Shown here piece after piece: positions 6,288 through 15,192 of a stretch of DNA of 22,897 nucleotides. Below the pieces are notes generated by a model. It did no database searches and had not been told where the DNA came from. It saw only the letters and a program-made list of their open reading frames with translations. Within the stretch, counting starts at the first letter, position 1. Each line of letters begins with the position of its first letter. Both the position numbers and the translations under genes were made by a program. Source of the DNA: Candidatus Gastranaerophilales bacterium (lineage in GTDB: Bacteria; Cyanobacteriota; Vampirovibrionia; Gastranaerophilales; Gastranaerophilaceae); assembly GCA_900552525.1 (NCBI GenBank), contig UNSK01000031.1, positions 1-22,897 on the forward strand, given 5' to 3'.

Positions 6288-9200
6288 ATGTCAGAGAATT
6301 TGTCGTTGGGAAAAAAGGGGCAGTATGGTGAAATTGATTTTAGCAAAATTAGAAGCGGTATCAAAAAAGATGAGCTTCTTAAAGATGTTGATAAAAAATT
6401 AAAGCCTGTATTTGAACAGATATTAAATAAAATTGATTCAAATCCTAATGACAATATGCTCAGCAGAAGTGAGCTAGAAGCTTTTTTTGCGGAAGTCAAA
6501 AATCTTGCCGGCGAAGATAATGCCCTGTCTAAAAGAGAAGGCAGAAAATATGAATTAGATGGAGAAAAGATAGGCAGAAAAGGCAGAGATGCTTTATATG
6601 CTCTTTTGAATAAACTGTCTGCTCTTTCAGAAGATGTAAAAGAAATTACAAAAGACAAAACAAATCCTGATGTTGAAATTATAGAGTATAAGAATGGTAA
6701 AATTGAGAAAGTTTTTCCCGACGGTTCTAGAATTATTACAGTAAAAAACGGGGGTAAGACTATTTCAACTACTAGAGATAAGGACGACGTTAAAACAGAA
6801 GAAAGTGTTACAGAAGGGGATGAAACCGTAACAACTACTTATAAAGATAATAAGAAAACACAGGAAGTAATTACCAGCAGTAAGCATAGAGGCATTACCA
6901 CAATTAAGTATGATGCAGAAGAAAAGCCTATAAGTCAGGTGTGCAAGAAAGAAGACGGCAGCATTGAAGAGTATGAATATATTGATGATGGTAATACCAG
7001 ATCCCCTCGTCTTGTAAAAACCGTAAAAGACGGTAATACAACAGTTTATAATTATGACGAAAATGGCATAAAAACAGGAGAAACTGTTACAACATCTGAC
7101 GGCAAGAATATTGAGCGTACTTATAATGAGGATGGAAAAACAGAGGTTATAACTCAGAATGGACAGCCTACACACACAAAAAAATATGATTCGGATGGTA
7201 ATTATTCAGACAGTTACAGTGAAGATAATACAGATGTAACAGATAGTTATGATAATCAGGATAGACATATAGAGCAGACTAAAGTAAGAAACGGCCAGAC
7301 TTATAATGTAAGGTATGATGAAAATGGCAATACCCTTGGAATTATTGTTCAGAATGGTGAAACGATTGAAGATATTGCGAATAAATTTGGTGTTAATGTA
7401 AAAGATTTGATTAAGGCAAATGCCGGTAAAGTTAGAGGCAAGTACCCTAATGCTTACTTCAATGTTGGGGAAGAGATTAAAATTCCTCGTAAACTTGCTG
7501 CGGATGATGCTGCTCTTCAAGGCAGACAGACAAAAGAAGAAGCAATTGCTGCATATAATGAAGATGCGCAAAGGAGAGCAGAAGAAGCAAGACAAAGAGC
7601 AGAGGCAGAAGCTAATAAACCTCAGGTCGTTGCTAAAGGTAACAATGGTTACTATGTAACAAAAGATAAAGATGGAAATATACGTTATTATGATCCTAAA
7701 GGTAAAGAAATCAGCGGTGCTGAATTTAAAAAACATTGCCCATCAATTTATGATAGTGTTCAGGGAATAAAAACTAGAAAAAAATATGACACAGCTACAA
7801 TCCAGAAACAAGCTGATGAACTTGCAGAAGCTCTTCACAGCCAGATATCAGGTGCTTCAACAAATTCTAAGACAATTGGACTTTTAAAAACTATAACATA
7901 TGAGAATGTTGCTTTTGTTGTGGCTTCATATCAGAGTAAGTATGGTGTATCTCTTGCGAAAGATATAGATGATGAATGGGGTCTTGATATTAATACCGTA
8001 AAAGAACACATATGCAAAAAACTCGCAGCTCAGGCTAAGGCACTAGGTGTAACAGGAATTTATTTTGGTGATTATCAAAAAATTAACGATATAGATACTC
8101 TTAATAACTGGATAAATAATGCTGCTGCAAAAATTAGGAATGCAATGAATAATGCAACCGAAAAATATAAAGCCGGGGATGCAAATGATGTTTCACCTGA
8201 GCAGAAATCAGTTCAAAGATCTTCTGCTGCACAAATTGTTGCTGATATAGAAAAAGCAATTTCCGGCTGGAATGATATAGATGCACTTAAGAGAGCTATT
8301 TCAAGAATTGATAAACCGGAAGAGTTAAAAGAAGTAAACAGACTTCTTGCGCTAAAAGGTTATAATACAGATGAAAAATATTCTCCTATAGAAAAACTTA
8401 TTTATGAAGAAGCAAATCATTCTGCAGTTCACACCTATAATTCATCTGATTACTTAGAACAGGTTGTTCAGAAATGGATATCAAATGGAACTTTAACCGG
8501 TCAGGAAGCTAATAAAGCTCAAGCAAGAATGGCCGCAAGAGTAATCTTTGACGGTGGTGACGGATTTGGCACAGATTGTGAAAAAATCAAAAAAGGCGTA
8601 AGGATGATTAAATGTCCGAAACCGACCGGCAACAGAGAAAAAGATAATGCGCAAGCAAGAGAAGTTTACAAATTAGTAAACCAGATACTTGTAAACCACC
8701 GTACATTCTATGGTTTAGGCTCTCCAAGTAAAAATCTTCTTGATTATTGTAAAGGAGAGATGTGGGATAGTGAAGTAAAATACTTGAATGGTATTTTAGC
8801 CGAAACAAATGCAATTCAAGGTGAAGAAAAAGCTCAGGCAGTTAAAGATTTGACTCAGGAAGCTGTCGAAGGTGCAGGTACAGATATTGAATATCTGGAA
8901 CAAGCTATACGTGCAATAGATTCACCTGCAGATAGAAAAGCTGTGGAAGCAAAATTAAAGGTATATTGCGAGAAAAAAGGTATAAAACCGCAAATAGCAG
9001 GCCAAAGCTATTTACAGGCTATCTTGTATGATGAATGTGATACATTCATGGGAATTTCTACAGATCATAAAGAAATTCGTAAATTCAACGAAATGCTTAT
9101 TAAACAAGGAGCTTATACTGAACAGGAAATTATAAATCTACGTGCAGAACAGGCTGCTTTGCAAATTCTGGAAGGAGATTTCTCTAATATACAGGATGCA

Positions 9201-12200
9201 GTACAGCAAATAAAAGACAAACGTGTTTACTCAAAAGTTCTAGAATTGCTAAAAACCAAGCATCAAGCAGGGTTTGATGATTTCTTAACGAAGAAACTCG
9301 GACAGGAAAAGAGCGATTTAGTATATGCAGAATTGGCTGCAAATACAATTCTTGGCGGAACAAAAACTGTTGAAGTTGTTTTTAGATTAATACAAAGCCC
9401 TGACTTTAATGTAAGAGCAAAAGGTATTATGGCAATTAGAACCAGTGAGGTAGCAAACATGGTTGATGAGCTGCTTAAAAAGAAAGGTTCTTCTCTTGCA
9501 AAGGTCTTAGAGCAGTTCAATAAAGAAAAAGCCGAATACAGATCAAAAGCTGAATTCTGGAGTGGTCTTGGTAAATTTTTAATAGGAGCTCCTCTGGCAG
9601 AAACTATTTCGGATGCATATAAAGAAAATACAGATAGTTCTGATAATATGTATGTAGAAACAAAACAGGTGCAGAATATTCCGGAAGATAAAAAAGCAGC
9701 ATACCAGATGACAGTACAGATTTTTGAACAGAAGCTGGAGCAGATGAAACAAGATTATCAAAAAGCTCTAGATAGTCAAGGTGTTGTTTCCGGTGCTTTA
9801 AATGCTTTTTGTGAGGCTTATGGAATAGGTACAACTCGTGAGGAAATTGCTGCAAGAATTGAGCATGATACAGAAACTTTGCGCTTATTAAAATTAGCAG
9901 CAGATGGCAAACTTGCAAAAATCGAAAACGGTAAAGAGGTTGCTGTAAGCTTTGAAGCAGTATTTAAAGAACGCAATGTTGGTATTAACTTTGATGCAGA
10001 AAAAGTAGAAAATGTTGCAAATCAGGCTCAGAGATTAGCTTGCATGGAATATGCAAAAGATAATATTACTGCCTGCTGGGACGAACTCAGTACCGCTCGT
10101 ACAGAGCAGCAGTATGCTTCTGCAATAATTGATACATTAGAAAAATTATCTAATATGTCAGGTAAAAAATTAAGTCTTGAAGGGCTTGGATACAGTTATA
10201 AAAACGGTGTTATTGTTGACAAGTCAGGAAAACCGGTTCCTGCCGCAAAACTTCAAGAAATTGTAAATCAGTTAAAACAAGGTCTTGCAGATGTTTCAAA
10301 GGCTATGCTTGGAGTTGATATTCCGCTAAATTCTAACAGCAGTAAAGTTTCTGAAATGCTAAACGACGGATATGAAAGCAAAGTTGAAGGATTCAAAAAA
10401 GAATACCGCGATGCCTTCGGTGTAGATGCACCAGACTCTATGATAGAAGATTATATCTCAACAATAGAAACAGGAAAAACTGTTCTTAATATTGGTGTAA
10501 TGATTGGTGCTATAATCGCAGCTCCATTCACCGGCGGCGGTTCACTAGCTGTATTTGCAATGACAGCAGGAGCATCGCTAGGTTTGAATGCTCTTGAAAA
10601 CTCTACAGATGCTGACGGGTGGACAAATTCAGAATGGACTTCAGATGTTTCACAAGCATTCTGGGATGGTGCATTAGCAGCAGTCGGAGTAAAAATAGGA
10701 CAGATTGCTGAAACTTTTGCAAAAGGTGGGAGCGCAATTGTCAGTCAGAATAAATGGCTTGCACGGTTACCAAAGGGTAAAGTGGCAGAGGCTTTAGAAA
10801 AAGCAAAAGATATTGCATATAAGATGCAAAATCAAGCCGGAAAAATTGGTAAAGGTGTGCTTGAAGCTAAAAAAGCCCAGCTTGCTGCAAAATTCCCTAA
10901 TGTAAGCACTGAAACAATAGAAAAAATGTCTATAATTATTGCAAGAGCGGAAGCCTGCGGATTTGAAGTATCAAGTGATACTATCCAATCACTTGTACAA
11001 ATGTACTGTCAGCACGGTCAATTTGATGAAGCAAGTTTCCTGCAGGCTCTTGTTCTGTCATTAGGCGCAAACGCAGTAGGCCATGCTATGTCCGCTAAGG
11101 GAACAGAAAGCCCTAAAACAGATGCATTAGATAAAGCAACCTCTAATGGTGCTGCACATCCTTCCAATGTTCATGTTGGGTCAAAAAAAGCAGAAGTTAT
11201 TCGCGCGGAAGTAGATGAAGCTTTAAACAATCCAAATATAACAGGAGAAGAACTTGCAAGAATTAGAGCAGAAGTAGAAGCGCTTGCTGATAGAGATTTG
11301 AGGCGTGAGCTTATGGCTAAGATTGACGAAGCACAGAAAAAACTCTCTTCTCCGGAAAAAGCTGCTTATGATGCTGCAAAAGAAGCAAATACACAAAATG
11401 CTATAAATCATATTTTTGAAAAACATAGTATATTAAATGATTCAGATGTTCGTCTTTTGAGTGATTATATCAAAAATACCAATGACATAAATGTCTTAAA
11501 TGAACTTAAAGATAAGTTAAGACAAAAAGAATTGACATATGGTGGTGTAACTACTAATTATAGAAAACTTTATGACGCAATTGATGCCAGAGTTAAGGTT
11601 TTAACCCCTAAGCCGAATGTTACTGATGAGGCACAGAAAAGCTATATCCATTCAATGTTAAACTCTGATAAGGGTATGGTAAAAGAAGAGTTTGAACAGT
11701 TAATGAACTATATCAGTAAAATTGACTCAGAAGATGAACTTTCAGAAATCAGCAGGCTTGTAAATAAAAAGAAAATGCTTGGAAGCTATAAAAAACAACT
11801 GAAGGCAGCAGTAGAAGCAAAATCTGCTGAATTAAAAGCTGGCATAAATGAGAACGTACACGCAGAAGAGCCTAAAGCAGAAGAACCAAAGACGGAAGAA
11901 GCTAAAGCTGATAATTCTGCTCATGCTGATGGTGCTCGTGAAAGCGGCACTGCCAATAATGTGAGAGATCCTAAGACATATCGTTTCACAAAAGATGAAA
12001 TTGAAGATTTTGCCAATATAAATGCAAAAAATGTAAAAGAATTAGAAGAAAAATTGAAACCTCTTGGCTTTGAAAGAGAAATGATTGGAAAAGACGGCTT
12101 TGTCGTAAATGGAAATGACGATATATTGTGTTCATTTATTAACAAGAATACAGGCGTAAGATATGTATTTTCGGTTGATTCAGGTAATGTATTACCACTG

Positions 12201-15176
12201 AGAATGATTTCAACAGATATTAATACTGGTAAGAATTATAGTACTATTGAATTTAAGCGTGACGCAAACGGGAATATCGTAGAAACTGTAGAAAAAAATA
12301 TTGAAAATCCAAAACAAAATAATTCTACAGAATCGCAGGCTCAGGAACCGGATAATTCTTATTCAGTACGCGATACGAATGGTGCTGTAATACATATTGA
12401 TACAGCAGGCGGTGTACCTGTCAAAGCGCATGTTGGTGATAAAGTCTATGATATAAAAGATGGTAAATTTACAACTGAAGACGGCATAGAATATAAAGTT
12501 ACTGATGACGGTATTGAAAGAACTAATTCAAAATCTGATAATTCTGCTCATGCTGATGGTGCTTCCCAATCATCTCAAAAATCATATGCAGAAATGAATC
12601 ATGAAGAATTGTTTGCAGAATACTATAGATTAAAAATGGAGGTCACTTATTCACCACTAAACAACGCTGATAAGGCTGCAAATATTAACAAAATGAAAGA
12701 AATTTCCGTTCTGCTTGAACAAAAAGGCTTCAAAATAGAAGGCGATAGGCTTGTTAAGATAAAGAGCGAAGCTCCTAAGAGTGATGCTGCAGAAGCTGCT
12801 GATACACCAAAATCCAGATTTAGTGCGGCAGAATTACGTCAGAAACTCGGTGAAAAACTCTATAAGGCTTATCAAAAAGCAGAAGAACTTATAGCACGTG
12901 TTAGAACAATGGCTGACTATGAAAAAGCAAAAGCTTATATCCAGGCTAATTTCAATAAATTCAGCGAAGTAATGACGGATTTGCTTGATAGATTAAAAGC
13001 AAAGGCAAGAAGTATTGGCTTGAAATTTAAAAAAGCAATTGATGATGTTAATGAAGCCAGAAATGCAAGACGTGCTGCCGGAACAGCTATGCCAGATTGG
13101 ATTAATTCTTTTGGCGGTAAAAATTCCGATATCGTATGTCCTAAAGGTGAACGAGTAAAAGCTGATATCAATTCAGTAATAAGACTTGGAAATAAAGTTG
13201 ATATTGACTTAAGAGATTTGCAAGGTAAATTAAATGCAATGAAAGATGGCGATTCATTTATGATAGGCCGTACTGTTACAGGAATTAATGATATAAGAAT
13301 TAATAATGAATATATTTCGGGACAACATCTCAAAATTGAAAAAATTAATGGGGAAATATATGTAACTGATATGTCTACTAACGGTACTGTATTAAATACT
13401 ACAAACCCTAATTATGCTGCAAAATGGTCACCTGATATGGCTGGTCAATACAATAATGCCCGTAGTTGGGACTTTAATAGCAAATGTAATCAATATTATG
13501 ATGAATTACGTATGGCAGACTATTCTTACGCAGAAAGTGTAAATGCCGGCCGTATTACCGATGCTGATATCAATCCGATGTTTGCCGAGTTTGAATTTGT
13601 TACAACAAGCCCGCAGAATGGCTGGAGTTGGAGAAAGCCTAAAAAACTAAAGGGCAGAAGTATTAATGTAGTGGATAGAATTTCACTTAATGTAAAAGCA
13701 GATAAAAACTGTTTGCGAGAACTTGATATGTTACTTGAAAAAGGCGTATATGTTAATAGTAAAGGCGAAAAAGTAAAAATTAAAGTTCCAGATGCATACT
13801 ATAAAACTCCTCAGAGTTTGGATGAATGGGGAACAAGACATGACCCGATAACGATGTACTTTGATGGAAAAGTTTCTAAAGAATTAGAAGATGCAATAGC
13901 AGAAATAACGGCTAAATATGCAAGAAAACCTTGTAATGGCAAAGCTTTAATGAATAGTTTAGAGGGTAAGCCTTGGATTGCTCATGAAGCCTATACTCCT
14001 GTAGAAGATGCAAAAAAACTTTATGATGAAGCTATGAAATTGAATCCTGAACTTGCACAAGGCATTGCAAGTTGGGTTGGTAAAGACGATGCTTGGAATT
14101 GTTCTACCGGCATGTTTGCAGCAGCGCAAAGAATGGTTGATGAATATAAGTTATCATTACGTCAATCTGGTAATTCAAGTTCGTTTAATCATGCGGGCAG
14201 AGCAAATGGAAGCAACTCGGGATATTCAGGAGCTCGCGGGGCAGATACTTCACACGGACGCACACACACAACTATGTATCAATTCCGTGATATGAATGAT
14301 TTAAGGTACCGTATGGCTGATAAACTTAACTTATTCAGTGAAAGAACACAAACCAATATTATTAATAATTTGAGAACAAGTGGCGAATTCAGATGCCAGA
14401 AAAATGGTGTTGAGTACCAGTTTGTAATGCGTGGTAATGCAGTGAAACTTGAAGAATTTGATATCAAAACTAAATACGATATTAAAGAAACAAAGGTCGA
14501 TGAGTACAATAAGCAAACAACATATCAAATTCAGGATCAGAGTGATATATACTGGGCGCTTGTATACAAACTCCATTTGTTCAGTAACGAAACTCAATCA
14601 TACATAATGAATAAACTTGTAAATGGAGAAGTTGCAGTGCTTCGTAAAGGCGGTATCTCATATGAATTTTCTATAGATGCAAACGGCAAGATAACCGTCA
14701 AAGAATTTGAGTACTTACGTCACACTTATGAAACAGGTAACAATCGCTCAAATGAGAGCAGTGGTAGCTCAAGAGCTGATGGCTCATCTTTTAACGCATC
14801 AAACGTCGCTAAACAAGAAAGGATACAGCTGCTTGAAGATATAATTGCAAGAGCAGAAGACATCAAGAAATTCACGGATAAATTTGCAAGTATTTTGTCA
14901 GACAGCTTCAAGGTAACGGATGAAGCCGGCGTACAAGAACTTAAAAAGACTACAAGATTGATTAAAGCATTCTGGCATACAGATATTGGAAAAGGTGCTC
15001 CAGATGAATTACAGCAGTTATGTGATGAACTCTTTAATATGACAGATGGCAGATATACTGTTATGGGTCAATCACGTATGGGTACGCCTGACGAGGTCAA
15101 CGGCATTCTCCACAGAATTAGAGAATTGACCAATATCGATGCACTAAAATCTGAATTGGAAAGATTAAAACAATAG
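6288..15176 (+). CDS. giant 2962-residue multidomain protein (EF-hand-like, YD-like, LysM, annexin-like repeats, FHA)
   Basis: One unbroken frame starts at an ATG after AGAAAGGGCG. I do not recognise the whole protein. Regions in order: EF-hand-like loops (about 50-62, 75-86); YD/Rhs-like beta repeats such as YDENGIKTGE (125-350); LysM (351-402); a charged coiled coil (415-445); one annexin-like repeat (504-582); two copies of a helical module (648-775, 852-1005); a Gly/Ala-rich hydrophobic segment (1398-1438); long helical stretches (1500-1865); a PKAEEP linker; beta modules; FHA (about 2300-2375) with Gly2327-Arg2328, Ser2344, His2347 and Asn2365-Gly2366; an unassigned alpha/beta domain (2455-2625); a Ser/Asn/Gly linker; a tandem repeat (2661-2730, 2744-2815); and a helical tail. 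There is no N-terminal signal peptide. Peptidoglycan and phosphothreonine binding are predicted from LysM and FHA. A secreted effector, surface protein or scaffold are all possible. Confidence 0.85.
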   Translation: MSENLSLGKKGQYGEIDFSKIRSGIKKDELLKDVDKKLKPVFEQILNKIDSNPNDNMLSRSELEAFFAEVKNLAGEDNALSKREGRKYELDGEKIGRKGRDALYALLNKLSALSEDVKEITKDKTNPDVEIIEYKNGKIEKVFPDGSRIITVKNGGKTISTTRDKDDVKTEESVTEGDETVTTTYKDNKKTQEVITSSKHRGITTIKYDAEEKPISQVCKKEDGSIEEYEYIDDGNTRSPRLVKTVKDGNTTVYNYDENGIKTGETVTTSDGKNIERTYNEDGKTEVITQNGQPTHTKKYDSDGNYSDSYSEDNTDVTDSYDNQDRHIEQTKVRNGQTYNVRYDENGNTLGIIVQNGETIEDIANKFGVNVKDLIKANAGKVRGKYPNAYFNVGEEIKIPRKLAADDAALQGRQTKEEAIAAYNEDAQRRAEEARQRAEAEANKPQVVAKGNNGYYVTKDKDGNIRYYDPKGKEISGAEFKKHCPSIYDSVQGIKTRKKYDTATIQKQADELAEALHSQISGASTNSKTIGLLKTITYENVAFVVASYQSKYGVSLAKDIDDEWGLDINTVKEHICKKLAAQAKALGVTGIYFGDYQKINDIDTLNNWINNAAAKIRNAMNNATEKYKAGDANDVSPEQKSVQRSSAAQIVADIEKAISGWNDIDALKRAISRIDKPEELKEVNRLLALKGYNTDEKYSPIEKLIYEEANHSAVHTYNSSDYLEQVVQKWISNGTLTGQEANKAQARMAARVIFDGGDGFGTDCEKIKKGVRMIKCPKPTGNREKDNAQAREVYKLVNQILVNHRTFYGLGSPSKNLLDYCKGEMWDSEVKYLNGILAETNAIQGEEKAQAVKDLTQEAVEGAGTDIEYLEQAIRAIDSPADRKAVEAKLKVYCEKKGIKPQIAGQSYLQAILYDECDTFMGISTDHKEIRKFNEMLIKQGAYTEQEIINLRAEQAALQILEGDFSNIQDAVQQIKDKRVYSKVLELLKTKHQAGFDDFLTKKLGQEKSDLVYAELAANTILGGTKTVEVVFRLIQSPDFNVRAKGIMAIRTSEVANMVDELLKKKGSSLAKVLEQFNKEKAEYRSKAEFWSGLGKFLIGAPLAETISDAYKENTDSSDNMYVETKQVQNIPEDKKAAYQMTVQIFEQKLEQMKQDYQKALDSQGVVSGALNAFCEAYGIGTTREEIAARIEHDTETLRLLKLAADGKLAKIENGKEVAVSFEAVFKERNVGINFDAEKVENVANQAQRLACMEYAKDNITACWDELSTARTEQQYASAIIDTLEKLSNMSGKKLSLEGLGYSYKNGVIVDKSGKPVPAAKLQEIVNQLKQGLADVSKAMLGVDIPLNSNSSKVSEMLNDGYESKVEGFKKEYRDAFGVDAPDSMIEDYISTIETGKTVLNIGVMIGAIIAAPFTGGGSLAVFAMTAGASLGLNALENSTDADGWTNSEWTSDVSQAFWDGALAAVGVKIGQIAETFAKGGSAIVSQNKWLARLPKGKVAEALEKAKDIAYKMQNQAGKIGKGVLEAKKAQLAAKFPNVSTETIEKMSIIIARAEACGFEVSSDTIQSLVQMYCQHGQFDEASFLQALVLSLGANAVGHAMSAKGTESPKTDALDKATSNGAAHPSNVHVGSKKAEVIRAEVDEALNNPNITGEELARIRAEVEALADRDLRRELMAKIDEAQKKLSSPEKAAYDAAKEANTQNAINHIFEKHSILNDSDVRLLSDYIKNTNDINVLNELKDKLRQKELTYGGVTTNYRKLYDAIDARVKVLTPKPNVTDEAQKSYIHSMLNSDKGMVKEEFEQLMNYISKIDSEDELSEISRLVNKKKMLGSYKKQLKAAVEAKSAELKAGINENVHAEEPKAEEPKTEEAKADNSAHADGARESGTANNVRDPKTYRFTKDEIEDFANINAKNVKELEEKLKPLGFEREMIGKDGFVVNGNDDILCSFINKNTGVRYVFSVDSGNVLPLRMISTDINTGKNYSTIEFKRDANGNIVETVEKNIENPKQNNSTESQAQEPDNSYSVRDTNGAVIHIDTAGGVPVKAHVGDKVYDIKDGKFTTEDGIEYKVTDDGIERTNSKSDNSAHADGASQSSQKSYAEMNHEELFAEYYRLKMEVTYSPLNNADKAANINKMKEISVLLEQKGFKIEGDRLVKIKSEAPKSDAAEAADTPKSRFSAAELRQKLGEKLYKAYQKAEELIARVRTMADYEKAKAYIQANFNKFSEVMTDLLDRLKAKARSIGLKFKKAIDDVNEARNARRAAGTAMPDWINSFGGKNSDIVCPKGERVKADINSVIRLGNKVDIDLRDLQGKLNAMKDGDSFMIGRTVTGINDIRINNEYISGQHLKIEKINGEIYVTDMSTNGTVLNTTNPNYAAKWSPDMAGQYNNARSWDFNSKCNQYYDELRMADYSYAESVNAGRITDADINPMFAEFEFVTTSPQNGWSWRKPKKLKGRSINVVDRISLNVKADKNCLRELDMLLEKGVYVNSKGEKVKIKVPDAYYKTPQSLDEWGTRHDPITMYFDGKVSKELEDAIAEITAKYARKPCNGKALMNSLEGKPWIAHEAYTPVEDAKKLYDEAMKLNPELAQGIASWVGKDDAWNCSTGMFAAAQRMVDEYKLSLRQSGNSSSFNHAGRANGSNSGYSGARGADTSHGRTHTTMYQFRDMNDLRYRMADKLNLFSERTQTNIINNLRTSGEFRCQKNGVEYQFVMRGNAVKLEEFDIKTKYDIKETKVDEYNKQTTYQIQDQSDIYWALVYKLHLFSNETQSYIMNKLVNGEVAVLRKGGISYEFSIDANGKITVKEFEYLRHTYETGNNRSNESSGSSRADGSSFNASNVAKQERIQLLEDIIARAEDIKKFTDKFASILSDSFKVTDEAGVQELKKTTRLIKAFWHTDIGKGAPDELQQLCDELFNMTDGRYTVMGQSRMGTPDEVNGILHRIRELTNIDALKSELERLKQ
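7338..7494 (+). other. LysM domain segment of the giant protein
   Basis: Residues 351-402 read GIIVQNGETIEDIANKFGVN, then VKDLIKANAG, then FNVGEEIKIP. This is the LysM pattern: a beta strand, G-E/D-T, a helix with IA.KFGV, LI.AN, and V-G-x-x-I-x-IP. LysM binds N-acetylglucosamine-containing glycans such as peptidoglycan. Confidence 0.9.
7798..8035 (+). other. annexin-like repeat in the giant protein
   Basis: Residues about 504-582 contain ADELAEALHSQ, then a loop, NSKTIGLLKTITYENVAFVV, then ASYQSKYGVSLAKDIDDEWG. This follows the annexin repeat plan (A..L..A, loop, I..IL..R...Q..I, Y...YG..L...I..E). The usual calcium loop GxGTD is not conserved here. Single-repeat matches are suggestive only. 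Confidence 0.45.
8229..9300 (+). repeat. two diverged copies of a helical protein module in the giant gene
   Basis: Copy 1 (residues about 648-775) has NDIDALKRAISRIDKPEELK, SPIEKLIYEEAN, SNGTLTGQEANKAQARMAAR and DGFGTDCEKIKKGV. Copy 2 (about 852-1005) has TDIEYLEQAIRAIDSPADRK, SYLQAILYDECD, KQGAYTEQEIINLRAEQAAL and DFSNIQDAVQQIKD in the same order. Copy 2 opens with GAGTD and copy 1 ends with GFGTD, as in annexin calcium loops. DNA identity is low, so the duplication is old. Confidence 0.6.
10480..10725 (+). other. hydrophobic Gly/Ala-rich segment of the giant protein
   Basis: Residues about 1398-1438 run VLNIGVMIGAIIAAPFTGGG and on to LAVFAMTAGASLGLNALE. A second weaker segment, FWDGALAAVGVKIGQIAETF, lies at about 1458-1478. 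Together they look like a membrane-inserting hairpin of the kind in toxins and translocators, placed in the middle of an otherwise soluble protein. Confidence 0.5.
11908..11936 (+). repeat. 29-base exact direct repeat, copy 1 (linker in the giant gene)
   Basis: This stretch encodes DNSAHADGA, next to the PKAEEPKTEEAK linker. It is identical over 29 bases to 12535-12563, although the flanking sequences differ. Confidence 0.9.
12535..12563 (+). repeat. 29-base exact direct repeat, copy 2 (linker in the giant gene)
   Basis: Same 29 bases as 11908-11936, 627 bases downstream and in the same reading frame (again DNSAHADGA). The two copies bracket a beta-rich module (residues about 1885-2080), which is therefore a candidate cassette for gain or loss by recombination. 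Confidence 0.9.
13180..13398 (+). other. FHA domain segment of the giant protein
   Basis: Residues about 2300-2370 include FMIGRTVTGINDIRI, ISGQHLKIEK, and YVTDMSTNGTVLN. These carry the conserved Gly-Arg, Ser-x-x-His and Asn-Gly of forkhead-associated domains, which bind phosphothreonine peptides. Confidence 0.88.
13650..14163 (+). other. unassigned alpha/beta domain following FHA, possible phosphothreonine-lyase-like fold
   Basis: Residues about 2455-2625 include DRISLNV (2463-2469), YYKTPQSLDEW (Lys2506) and RHDPITMYF (Arg2517, Tyr2524), followed by a helix and NGKALM. The order strand, helix, Lys loop, then R....(I/F)TxYx resembles OspF/SpvC effectors and the lyase part of LanL enzymes (KFHISV, DKWK, R...FTLYI). 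The histidine of that family is not conserved at its expected place. This is a weak, testable resemblance. Confidence 0.3.
14268..14735 (+). repeat. tandem 70-residue repeat near the end of the giant protein
   Basis: Copy A (about 2661-2730): TMYQFRDMNDLRYRMADKLN, then LFSERTQTNIINNL, then NGVEYQF and KLEEFD. Copy B (about 2744-2815): TTYQIQDQSDIYWALVYKLH, then LFSNETQSYIMNKL, then GGISYEF and TVKEFE. The order and spacing are the same. I do not know the fold. Confidence 0.8.
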
Positions 15177-15192
15177 GCTATGCTGAACGGCT

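Noticed and set aside
6660..7340. Rhs/polymorphic toxin core in the giant gene
   Set aside because: The YD-like repeats are few and lack the Rhs core end motif, and no C-terminal nuclease-type toxin or immunity gene follows.
7206..7736. Antisense open frames of 60-180 codons within the giant gene and others
   Set aside because: They are low-complexity shadows of AT-rich coding sequence, without ribosome sites or protein-like features.
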